Below are positions 23,747 through 31,326 of a stretch of 43,205 bases of DNA, in pieces. The stretch covers positions 1 through 43,205 of the forward strand of contig JBFFMY010000022.1 of NCBI GenBank assembly GCA_041563475.1, given 5' to 3'. The DNA comes from CAJXZP01 sp041563475 (GTDB lineage Bacteria; Bacteroidota; Bacteroidia; Flavobacteriales_G; Salibacteraceae). Below the pieces are notes generated by a model, which had not been told where the DNA came from, did no database searches, and worked only from the letters and a program-made list of their open reading frames with translations. The translations under genes were made by a program, and so were the position numbers. Position 1 is the stretch's first letter; the number at the start of each line of letters is the position of its first letter.

Positions 23747-25462
23747 TTACATTTTTTCAGAAGTTGGAATTTTTATTTTTCCAGAAAGGAGCAAAGAAAG
23801 CAACGAGATTATTACGACCACAAAACTCCCAATAACGTTGTACCATAAGTATCCTAAATCTAATAGGTTAAATACCGTTAGAAAATGTAGGGTTAATACC
23901 GTAACTTGTCCCGTAACTGCCCCAATTAGTAAGGGCTTTTGACTCACGTTTTTAAAGAAAAACGCGACTAAAAAGATGCCTAAAATTGTTCCGTAAAAAA
24001 GGGATCCTAAAATATTTACGAGTTGAATTAAATTATCAAAAAGATGGGCAGAAAGCGCAAAGCCAATAGCTAAAATGCCCCAGCCCACGGTGAGTAATTT
24101 TGAAGCCATCACGTAGTGTGTATCGCTACCATCGGTTTTGACTAACCGTTGGTAATAATCGATTAAGGTAGTAGAGGCAAGGGCATTAAGCTCACTTGCA
24201 GTAGATGACATTGCGGCAGAAAGAATCACTGCTAAAAGTAATCCTACAACTCCATGGGGAAGGTATTTCAAAATAAAAGTGAGAAATACGTAATCTGTAT
24301 CTTTTTGATCCACACCCGTTTCAGAAGCATCAATCACGGAGCGTAATTCCGCCCTAATTTCTTGAGATTCTTGGTACAAATTGGAGGCTTCTTGCTTGTA
24401 GGTTTCTTTTTCAAGTGAGTTTTCAGCAGTTAAATAGTTTTGAATAGCTCGCTTCTTTTTTGCAAACACAGCAGTATACTCTGTTTCTAAATTTTTGAAA
24501 TTATCCGCTTGTTCTGTTTGATATATTTGTGCTTTTCCAGGTGAATTAAAGAAGGCAGGTGGTTCGTTAAATTGGTAAAAAACAAAAACCATGAGACCTA
24601 CAAATAAGATAAAGAACTGCATAGGTATTTTAAGTACCGCATTAAACATCATACCTAATCTACTTTCGGTAAGGTTTTTACCACCCAAATACCTCTGAAC
24701 CTGACTTTGATCTGTTCCGAAATAGGAAAGCGACAAGAAAAACCCTCCAAGTAGACCTGTCCAAATAGTGTATCTATTTTTCGGGTCGAAATCGGTATTA
24801 ATTATTTCCATTTTCCCTAAGAAGCCACCAATATCAACGGCTTGGGTAAATGTCACATCTGTTGCGAGGTTTTCGAGAATTAAATAAAATGCGGTAAACA
24901 TCCCTAACATAATAATTCCCATTTGCCATTTTTGGGTTAAACTAACCGCTTTTGTTCCTCCAGAAACGGTGTAGATAATGACAAGTGTACCTACAAAAAT
25001 ATTGGTAAGATCTAAATCCCAACCCAGTAAAGAAGATAAGATTATGGAAGGTGCATAAATAGTAATTCCAGCGGCTAAGCCTCTGGAAATTAGAAAAAGA
25101 AGAGCAGTAAAAAGGCGTGTTGCTAACCCGAAACGTTGCTCTAAATATTCATAAGCAGTGTATACATTGAGTTTGTAATAAATAGGAATAAAAACAGCCG
25201 AGACAACAATAAGGGCTAACGGTAATCCGAAATAGAATTGAACAAATCCCATTCCGTGTTCATAGGCCTGACCTGGAGTAGATAGAAAGGTGATGGCACT
25301 GGCTTGGGTAGCCATTACTGAAAGACCGATGGTCCATGCGCCCAACTGGTTATCTCCTTTAAGATAGCTTTCAATATTTTTGTTTTTACGGGTTTTCCAG
25401 GCGCCATAAATCACTATAAAGAGAAGTGTGCCGAGTAAAACGACCCAATCTAATGCTACCAT
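23747..25462 (-). CDS. Sodium:solute symporter (SSS family)
   Basis: A 571-aa multi-pass symporter (about 13 membrane segments) with the family signature GTDQSQVQRYL at about 249-259. A charged, coiled-coil-like stretch of about 85 residues (about 303-388) interrupts the membrane core. The ATG at 25462 (MVALDWVVLL) was chosen over one 25 codons upstream because it gives a normal N-terminus and overlaps the stop of a 34-aa gene (ATGGTAG). Cotranscription with the PIG-L deacetylase suggests that it imports the sugar or amino-sugar product of that enzyme. Confidence 0.88.
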   Translation of the reverse strand: MVALDWVVLLGTLLFIVIYGAWKTRKNKNIESYLKGDNQLGAWTIGLSVMATQASAITFLSTPGQAYEHGMGFVQFYFGLPLALIVVSAVFIPIYYKLNVYTAYEYLEQRFGLATRLFTALLFLISRGLAAGITIYAPSIILSSLLGWDLDLTNIFVGTLVIIYTVSGGTKAVSLTQKWQMGIIMLGMFTAFYLILENLATDVTFTQAVDIGGFLGKMEIINTDFDPKNRYTIWTGLLGGFFLSLSYFGTDQSQVQRYLGGKNLTESRLGMMFNAVLKIPMQFFILFVGLMVFVFYQFNEPPAFFNSPGKAQIYQTEQADNFKNLETEYTAVFAKKKRAIQNYLTAENSLEKETYKQEASNLYQESQEIRAELRSVIDASETGVDQKDTDYVFLTFILKYLPHGVVGLLLAVILSAAMSSTASELNALASTTLIDYYQRLVKTDGSDTHYVMASKLLTVGWGILAIGFALSAHLFDNLIQLVNILGSLFYGTILGIFLVAFFFKNVSQKPLLIGAVTGQVTVLTLHFLTVFNLLDLGYLWYNVIGSFVVVIISLLSLLLSGKIKIPTSEKM

Positions 25463-25560
25463 AGGGATGAAATGTAATAGTAGATTACAATTTGAAGCAC
25501 TAAAAACCCAAGCACAAGTGCATAGATTTTCGTCCAATTTGTTTTTTGATTGTTACTCAT
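25456..25560 (-). CDS. 34-aa single-pass membrane peptide
   Basis: A 34-codon gene (begins MSNNQKTNWTKIYALVLG) with one hydrophobic helix (YALVLGFLVLQIVIYYYI). It starts 3 nt past the PIG-L stop codon and its stop overlaps the symporter ATG by 7 nt, so translation is coupled on both sides. I recall similar small peptides encoded ahead of sodium:solute symporters in Flavobacteriales. It may be a small auxiliary subunit of the transporter. Confidence 0.65.
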   Translation of the reverse strand: MSNNQKTNWTKIYALVLGFLVLQIVIYYYISSLW

Positions 25561-25563
25561 AAT

Positions 25564-28023
25564 TTATTTGGATTCAGAACCTTTAACCGCTCCATAGCTT
25601 ATAATATTAGCAAATAATTTATATGCGCCATTCACCCCAGCAGGTAGTTGACGGAAGAAGGAAATTCCGGTAAAAACATAGTGTCCTTTTCCATAATCAG
25701 TTGCTAATAGCCCGCCTTTAGATAGGTCTTCTCCAGTGTCGTTCCAGCCTAATATTGGCGTGTAATGCGCATCCCATTCATCCGCAAAATATAACCCACG
25801 TTCTTGAACCCAATTCTCAAAATCCGCATCTTCAATTACGTTTGGCGTTTGGAGTAAAGGGTGGCCACGCTGCAAACGAACAACTTGCGCGTCTTCTTCC
25901 GTCACCCTGATTCGCGATAATTGTATCGGATATGGGCCAATATCTTTGGTGACCATTCCACGGTTGGTATTGTATTGAACCATGACAAAGCCGCCATTAA
26001 AAACGTATTGATTTAAAATAGGAGCTAAACTATTCATGGATTCAAGGGTGTTATAGGCTCTGATTCCAACGATAACTCCGTCAAAACTCCGCAAGGTTTC
26101 AAGTGTTGCGGTTGCAGGATTTACATGTGTTACAGCGCACCCAAGTTGAGATAGTGCTTCAGGAATTTCATCACCTGAACCCATGATGTACCCTATATTT
26201 TTACGCGTTACTTTGATTTTTTCTGTGAGGATTTTCACTTCCGCTTCAGGTAAAATTACCTGCGTATGAATATGCGGGTAAGCGATTTCAATTAAGCTAT
26301 GTGTGAATGTTTCAGAATTATTTTCCCAGACTTTGGCGTGAAGTAACCCATTTCCAGAATTGGCGTTTACCAGTATAATTTCCAAGGGTATAGTTTGGTC
26401 TTTTTGCAAATCGGAAAATGTATAAATTTCAGATGCTATATTTCCATTATCCCAAATAAGTTGAACCTTTCCAGAGGCAATGGCTGCATTTCCAGTAATA
26501 CGAACAAGAACGGAATTATTTTTAGCCAAGGTCACTTTTTTATCAAAAGCAATAGAAATAAGCTCAACAATATTTACATTTCGATACAATTCACCCCGCA
26601 CTCTATCGGTCCATTTATAGAGCAATGGTCGCTCAAATTCAATGGTGCCAGCTGCCGTTTCAAATATGAAATTTGCCGTTAACACAGGTGCGTTTTTAGG
26701 TTGAGAAATAAAGCTTCTATTTTTTACTATAAACCAATTACCATCATTTTTCTCAGCTAACCAATACGGTGTTGAGGTTGCTTTAGGAGCGGGAATAGTG
26801 TCGGATATCTCCGTGTAAACATTAGATAATTTTTCGTTTACGGGATATGTTTTTTCGTTTACTCGAACAGAACTCAATACAAAAGGGAATTCACTTTGGG
26901 AGATAGCCAAAGCAGTAAAGCCAAAGTTTTGGTTGGATACAAGATTGGGTTCCTCTGCTCTAAAATCTAACCAAAGTCCACCGCAGGCGGCAATTATATT
27001 TTTTAGACTAGCTTTTTTACTGCTTTTATACGGGTTTTCTGGCAGTGCTTCCAGACTAAAATAAAGGTCTATTAATCCATTAATGCTTGATTGAGGGTCA
27101 AGTGGAGTGTACGCAGATAAAATCTTCGACCATTTTTTCTGAATTGATTTTCCACCTTCTACACCTGCCCAATTTTTAAAATGATCTTGAAATAAATCGG
27201 GTTGCGTAGAATCACCTTTAAGAAGTTTTAAATATTCAATTTGATCACCACGCTGAATGCTCATTCCAAAACCTTGGCTTTGGTGCTGACTTCTACTTTT
27301 TGAGGATATTTCAGAATAAGAGACACCTAGCAATTTGTCATAAGCCCCAATATTCACTGTGGTATACTCATCTTTATGGTTGGCGATGTCTTTATTCCAC
27401 CACGAACTTTCATTCCAATATAATTTTTGCACTTGCCATACGCCATACTTTTTGGCCGATTCCGGGAATTTATTTGGATCAGCTGCAGCATCAAATGCTT
27501 CTGCGGCAATTATGGCCGATACCGTATGGTGACCATGTCCCGCACGTTCATCAGGGGGGAATCGGGTAACAATAACATCTGGCTTAAACTTTCGTATGAC
27601 TAAAACCGCATCTGCCAAAAGACTATCTTTTTCCCAATGCTTAAATGTTTCTTCTGCTGATTTTGAATAGCCGAAATCAATGGCACGTGAAAAATACTGT
27701 GTTCCTCCATCAATTTTTCGTGCCTCCAATAATTCTTGCGTTCGTATTACACCTAGTAAATCCCCTTTTTCATCTCCGATGAGGTTTTGTCCCCCATCAC
27801 CTCTAGTAAGAGAAAAGTAGGCTGTTTCGACATTCTTCCCCTTGCTTAAATAGGCAATTAATCGCGTGTTTTCATCATCAGGATGTGCAGCGAAATATAA
27901 AACACGATTTAAAACTCCAAGCTTCTCGATTTGCTTTTCAATTTCTGCAGCATCAAAGCTGGGTTGTTGGGCAAGCGCTGAAAATCCGAATAGAATAAGA
28001 AATATACTGGATATTGATTTCAT
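25564..28023 (-). CDS. PIG-L family deacetylase, secreted
   Basis: An 819-aa protein with a signal peptide (MKSISSIFLILFGFSALAQ). The LmbE/PIG-L zinc deacetylase domain occupies about 35-280, with AAHPDDE at 46-51 and AGHGHH at 161-166 as metal and catalytic motifs. A beta-rich middle follows, then a C-terminal glutamine-amidotransferase-like (ThuA-type) domain at about 620-819 (GYIMGSGDEIPEAL, GVIVGIRAYN, FVMVQYNTN). The start at 28023 was preferred to one 22 codons upstream because only it gives a signal peptide at the N-terminus. It would remove acetyl groups from N-acetylated sugars outside the cytoplasm, upstream of the symporter. Confidence 0.85.
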   Translation of the reverse strand: MKSISSIFLILFGFSALAQQPSFDAAEIEKQIEKLGVLNRVLYFAAHPDDENTRLIAYLSKGKNVETAYFSLTRGDGGQNLIGDEKGDLLGVIRTQELLEARKIDGGTQYFSRAIDFGYSKSAEETFKHWEKDSLLADAVLVIRKFKPDVIVTRFPPDERAGHGHHTVSAIIAAEAFDAAADPNKFPESAKKYGVWQVQKLYWNESSWWNKDIANHKDEYTTVNIGAYDKLLGVSYSEISSKSRSQHQSQGFGMSIQRGDQIEYLKLLKGDSTQPDLFQDHFKNWAGVEGGKSIQKKWSKILSAYTPLDPQSSINGLIDLYFSLEALPENPYKSSKKASLKNIIAACGGLWLDFRAEEPNLVSNQNFGFTALAISQSEFPFVLSSVRVNEKTYPVNEKLSNVYTEISDTIPAPKATSTPYWLAEKNDGNWFIVKNRSFISQPKNAPVLTANFIFETAAGTIEFERPLLYKWTDRVRGELYRNVNIVELISIAFDKKVTLAKNNSVLVRITGNAAIASGKVQLIWDNGNIASEIYTFSDLQKDQTIPLEIILVNANSGNGLLHAKVWENNSETFTHSLIEIAYPHIHTQVILPEAEVKILTEKIKVTRKNIGYIMGSGDEIPEALSQLGCAVTHVNPATATLETLRSFDGVIVGIRAYNTLESMNSLAPILNQYVFNGGFVMVQYNTNRGMVTKDIGPYPIQLSRIRVTEEDAQVVRLQRGHPLLQTPNVIEDADFENWVQERGLYFADEWDAHYTPILGWNDTGEDLSKGGLLATDYGKGHYVFTGISFFRQLPAGVNGAYKLFANIISYGAVKGSESK

Positions 28024-28168
28024 ATGATTTTTTGTAAAGAGGTCAAATATAAAATTGAATTGGGTAATAGGATAAGAATTTAAAAACAAGTTGATTGTTT
28101 GTGAATAGTTTAACGTTTTAAAGGGAGGTTAATAGGGGTTCAATGTTGAGCAAAAAGAGTAGAAAAAA

Positions 28169-28189
28169 TTTGTATTAAATTGATACAAA
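28169..28189. repeat. Palindromic site downstream of the HTH gene
   Basis: TTTGTAT (28169-28175) and ATACAAA (28183-28189) flank TAAATTG. It lies 4 bp after the stop codon of the 143-aa gene and differs by one base from the site at 28626-28646. Confidence 0.75.
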
Positions 28190-28193
28190 ACAA

Positions 28194-28625
28194 CTAGGTT
28201 TTAGTATAATACTTCTTCACTTTTCGAACCAGATTTACCGAGCAGCTGCATTCACTTGCAATTTGTCGTAACGGTAAATTTTTACCCAGAACTTTTATTA
28301 TTTTTTTGGTCTTAGGTTTAGACAGAAAAGCTTCCACTTCCGAAGGGGTAATAATGCTAAGTGATTTTTTCTTATTTAGTTCTAAATCAGTGCCTTTTAA
28401 TGAATATATTTTCAGTCCGTAACCGTGAAGAAGGTGGGTTAAATCCGTTCCGATATCGTTCATAGATGTCACCATCAAGGCGGTTAATATTCTTCTTCTT
28501 GCGAGTTCAATTACACGTTGACCGCCCGGTCTTTTTTCAAAAGGAATAGATTTTTGGCACCTATCAATTATGGAATCCTTGTCGCGAACGGCATGTTCAT
28601 CCACAATATATCTCATTATTTTCAT
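28194..28625 (-). CDS. Small HTH protein flanked by twin palindromes
   Basis: A 143-aa basic protein. The C-terminal third reads as a helix-turn-helix (LPLRQIASECSCSVNLVRKVKKYY, about 117-140), similar in style to resolvase or sigma region-4 helices. The N-terminal part (MKIMRYIVDEHAVRDKDSIIDRC) has no family I recognise. Its start codon touches the palindrome at 28626-28646, and an almost identical copy follows its stop codon. Autoregulation through the upstream site is a natural guess. The symmetric flanking also suggests a small mobile or invertible unit. Confidence 0.65.
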   Translation of the reverse strand: MKIMRYIVDEHAVRDKDSIIDRCQKSIPFEKRPGGQRVIELARRRILTALMVTSMNDIGTDLTHLLHGYGLKIYSLKGTDLELNKKKSLSIITPSEVEAFLSKPKTKKIIKVLGKNLPLRQIASECSCSVNLVRKVKKYYTKT

Positions 28626-28646
28626 TTTGTATTAATTTGATACAAA
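28626..28646. promoter_or_regulatory. Palindromic site at the start of the HTH gene, candidate operator
   Basis: TTTGTAT (28626-28632) and ATACAAA (28640-28646) flank TAATTTG. It directly abuts the ATG, where a bound protein would block expression. Confidence 0.6.
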
Positions 28647-28767
28647 AGTGCATAAAATTTTGATAGATTTAATTTTATTTTCATGAGAATTTAGGGGAAT
28701 TGCATTGTAATAGTTCAATTGATGGGCTTCAATTATTAAACACGATTTATAACAGTTAATCAAATAA

Positions 28768-28804
28768 AAAAGGGACCCAAGCGCCAAATGCTTGAATCCC
28801 TTTT
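28768..28804 (-). terminator. Terminator after the tRNA
   Basis: AAAAGGGA (28768-28775) pairs with TCCCTTTT (28797-28804), with inner CAAGC/GCTTG. It lies directly downstream of the minus-strand tRNA. Confidence 0.75.
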
Positions 28805-28812
28805 ATTTACTG

Positions 28813-28886
28813 TGGGCCCAACAGGGCTCGAACCTGTGACCCTCTGATTATGAGTCAGATGCTCTAACCAGCTGAGCTATGGGCCC
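28813..28886 (-). tRNA. tRNA-Met (anticodon CAT)
   Basis: The 74-nt cloverleaf reads on the minus strand from GGGCCCATAGCTCAG. The acceptor stem is GGGCCCA, the D arm GCTCAGCTGGTTAGAGC, the anticodon loop CTCATAA (CAT) and the T arm ACAGGTTCGAGCCCTGT. The 3' CCA is not encoded. The sequence around the variable loop resembles elongator tRNA-Met; a lysidine-modified tRNA-Ile with the same anticodon cannot be fully excluded. Confidence 0.93.
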
Positions 28887-28934
28887 TGATGATTTCTCAT
28901 CGAGGCTGCAAATGTATTAGAATTTTGGTTTTTT

Positions 28935-29588
28935 TTGCACTCTAATTGTGAAATTTTGAAAATAGAATTATCTCGTATTGACGCTATTATTTTTGATTTA
29001 GGAGGCGTACTCTTAAATATGGATTATTCCTTAACTATTTCAGCCTTTGAAAAGTTAGGTTTAAAGAATGCCGTAGAAGTTTTTTCTCAAAAAAATCAGG
29101 GGGGATTTTTTGATGATTTTGAGACCGGTAAAATTACGGCTGCTCAATTCCGTATAGAAGTCAGAAACCTAATTTCAAAATCGGTTACGGATGCACAAAT
29201 CGATGAAGCTTGGAATTCTATGTTACTCGATTTTCCTATAAACCGATTGGAATTTTTGATGAAGTTGGCCAAGGAGAGGCGAATATTTCTGTTAAGTAAC
29301 ACCAATGAAATTCATATGGGCTGGTTCAAAAAATACGTGAACCAACTGTTTGGAAATAATGTGTTTTTTGATTTATTTGAAGTGACGTACCTATCGAATG
29401 AAATGGGAATGCGCAAACCCGATGTCGAGATTTTTGACTTTGTGATTGACCAGAATAAATTGAATCCAGAACAGACACTTTTTATTGATGATTCCCCCCA
29501 ACATTTGGTCGGAGCTAAAAAAGCTGGGCTCCAAACACATTGGTTGGTGCAAAATCAAGAGATAGCGGAATTGCTCCAATTGAATTAA
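28935..29588 (+). CDS. HAD-family hydrolase (phosphatase-like)
   Basis: A 217-aa protein of the haloacid dehalogenase superfamily, YihX-like. Motif I is IIFDLGGVL (nucleophile Asp21), motif II LLSNTNE, motif III Lys in MRKPD, motif IV FIDDSPQHLVGAKKAG. No in-frame ATG precedes motif I; the first possible codons are TTG at 28935 or 28956, so the start is uncertain. It is likely a small-molecule phosphatase of unknown substrate. Its end overlaps the convergent epimerase gene by 4 nt. Confidence 0.85.
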   Translation: MHSNCEILKIELSRIDAIIFDLGGVLLNMDYSLTISAFEKLGLKNAVEVFSQKNQGGFFDDFETGKITAAQFRIEVRNLISKSVTDAQIDEAWNSMLLDFPINRLEFLMKLAKERRIFLLSNTNEIHMGWFKKYVNQLFGNNVFFDLFEVTYLSNEMGMRKPDVEIFDFVIDQNKLNPEQTLFIDDSPQHLVGAKKAGLQTHWLVQNQEIAELLQLN

Positions 29589-29986
29589 GCGATTTCCTGG
29601 CATAGCTCTACTAACAAACCGTTGGCAGATTTCGGGTGAATAAAAACCACTAATTTGTTATCCGCTCCTTTTTTTGGGACATCGGTAATAAATATGAAGC
29701 CTTCGTTTTTTAATCGGTCTATTTCCGCGTAAATATCTTCTACGTCAAAAGCAATATGGTGAATACCTTCCCTATTTTTATCTAGATATTTGTGAATAGC
29801 ACTTGTTTCATTAGTCGCCTGTAGCAATTCAATTTTAGAATTTCCAATTTCAAAAAACGAGGTAGTTACCGCTTCGCTTTCTACCGTTTCTTGTTTATAG
29901 GATGCTTTCCCTAAAAGTTTTGAAAAAACTTCATTTGCAGCGGTTATATCTTTTACCGCAATACCTAAATGTTCAATTTTTCTCAT
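29585..29986 (-). CDS. mce: Methylmalonyl-CoA epimerase
   Basis: A 133-aa vicinal-oxygen-chelate protein that interconverts the two methylmalonyl-CoA epimers between propionyl-CoA carboxylation and the B12-dependent mutase. Metal-binding features are HLGIAV (His6), IELLQ (Glu), GIHHIAF (His) and LLVELCQ (Glu), in the order expected of the family. It overlaps the FAD oxidoreductase gene by 14 nt, so the two are coupled. Confidence 0.9.
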   Translation of the reverse strand: MRKIEHLGIAVKDITAANEVFSKLLGKASYKQETVESEAVTTSFFEIGNSKIELLQATNETSAIHKYLDKNREGIHHIAFDVEDIYAEIDRLKNEGFIFITDVPKKGADNKLVVFIHPKSANGLLVELCQEIA

Positions 29987-31058
29987 GGGTACTAATTTCA
30001 GTATAAAATCTAATAAATCTGTTTAAGTTAAATTCTTTGGGCCAATCAAGAGTGGGTATTCCATTAATAAAACAATTGGCTAACCACGGAGCCATAATTA
30101 CCCCTTTTGAACCCAACCCGTTAAAAACAAACATGTTCTTATGAATGGGGTGCGAGCCAATATACGGGTGCCGGTCGCGTGTGGCTGGACGCAAACCAGC
30201 TGAGTGGCTTACAATCCTATACGGAACATTAATTATGTTGTCTAATTTCTCAGTTAACTCTAGTTTACCTTCCTGGGTAGGTATTTCATCCACCTTTTTC
30301 CAATCATGAGTGGCCCCTACTTTGAAACGGGCATTCCCCATGGGTAGCACAAACACGCCTCTATTTACCATTCGAGTTAACGATAACATAGGCGCTTCTA
30401 TTTCGAGTACCTCACCTTTAAATTTTTGTATTGGGAGCCAATTAAACCAAGGGTTTTCGCTAATTCCAACGCCCTCGCAAAAAATTATGTTTTTGGCAGT
30501 TATCTTTTTGTATTCGATCAAAGAATCAGAAATGTTCAATTCGGAATAATCAAATTGCTCCTCCGAAATTTGGTCACTAAGTTTTAAATAGCTTTTATAA
30601 GCATCTAATAAAGGTGTGGTGTTTACGACACCAGATTGCAATACTTGCCCCGCTCCAATTTTATTTTCTATAGAATTTTCAAAATCGGAAGTGAAAATCT
30701 CCTTCGACATAAACGGAGCGTTTTTTGAAATGGCACTTTGAATTTGCCAATTGTTTAATTCTTCAATATCCGTAAGAATTTTTAAAAAGGAAGAAGAGGT
30801 GTAAAAATGAGCATCGAGTAATTTTTCAAGTTTTGGATAAAACAATTCCACTTCAGGAATTAGAAAATCAGCATATTCGGCCATTTTCAATTTTCTATAT
30901 GTAACCGGGTTGTAAACTCCTGCGGCTATTCTAGAAGCGGAATTGGCTTTGAAGTTTTCGATAACATGAATGGAATGATTGGCTTCCAATAGTTTTTGAC
31001 TAATAACAGTTCCGGCTAGCCCTTGTCCGATAATTAAATAGTCAACTTTTGTTTTCAT
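29973..31058 (-). CDS. FAD-dependent oxidoreductase (DAO family)
   Basis: A 361-aa flavoprotein of the DAO family. The N-terminal dinucleotide-binding motif is YLIIGQGLAGT, and ASRIAAGVYNP is the second conserved segment. The C-terminus has HSAGLRPATRDRHPYIGSHP and NGLGSKGVIMAPWLA, as in glycine oxidase and the MnmC oxidase domain. The start was set at the ATG at 31058 (MKTKVDYLII), nine codons inside the longest frame, because the longer form has no sensible N-terminus. The substrate is unknown. It is upstream of mce in the same unit. Confidence 0.82.
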   Translation of the reverse strand: MKTKVDYLIIGQGLAGTVISQKLLEANHSIHVIENFKANSASRIAAGVYNPVTYRKLKMAEYADFLIPEVELFYPKLEKLLDAHFYTSSSFLKILTDIEELNNWQIQSAISKNAPFMSKEIFTSDFENSIENKIGAGQVLQSGVVNTTPLLDAYKSYLKLSDQISEEQFDYSELNISDSLIEYKKITAKNIIFCEGVGISENPWFNWLPIQKFKGEVLEIEAPMLSLTRMVNRGVFVLPMGNARFKVGATHDWKKVDEIPTQEGKLELTEKLDNIINVPYRIVSHSAGLRPATRDRHPYIGSHPIHKNMFVFNGLGSKGVIMAPWLANCFINGIPTLDWPKEFNLNRFIRFYTEISTHEKN

Positions 31059-31222
31059 TAATCTGGTTCTTTCTGCAAAAACCAAAGGTAAATTTCTTTA
31101 GTAAAGTATTCCGTATTTAAAATTTGAATAACAAGGATCCTCTGAAAGAACTTAGGTAATCGTAGAACGACAAGTTATTCACACTATACAGAACAAAAAA
31201 TGGGTCAAAAAGGCCTAATTAT

Positions 31223-31252
31223 TTTGTGGTTGTTCTCTTTTTTTTACATTCG
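31223..31252 (+). promoter_or_regulatory. Candidate Bacteroidota promoter
   Basis: TTTG at 31223-31226 and TACATTCG at 31245-31252, separated by 18 bp, resemble the Bacteroidota -33 (TTTG) and -7 (TAnnTTTG) elements. It lies about 75 bp ahead of the giant secreted protein gene. Confidence 0.4.
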
Positions 31253-31326
31253 CAGGAAATATTGTTCATATCTTGGGCAACTATTATTTTAAAGGAGGCG
31301 TCATCTCCGTACTATAAAGAATAATT

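Noticed and set aside
23514..23835. Two short plus-strand open frames before the symporter gene end
   Set aside because: Their composition is that of non-coding AT-rich DNA, one overlaps the end of the symporter gene, and neither has a recognisable product.
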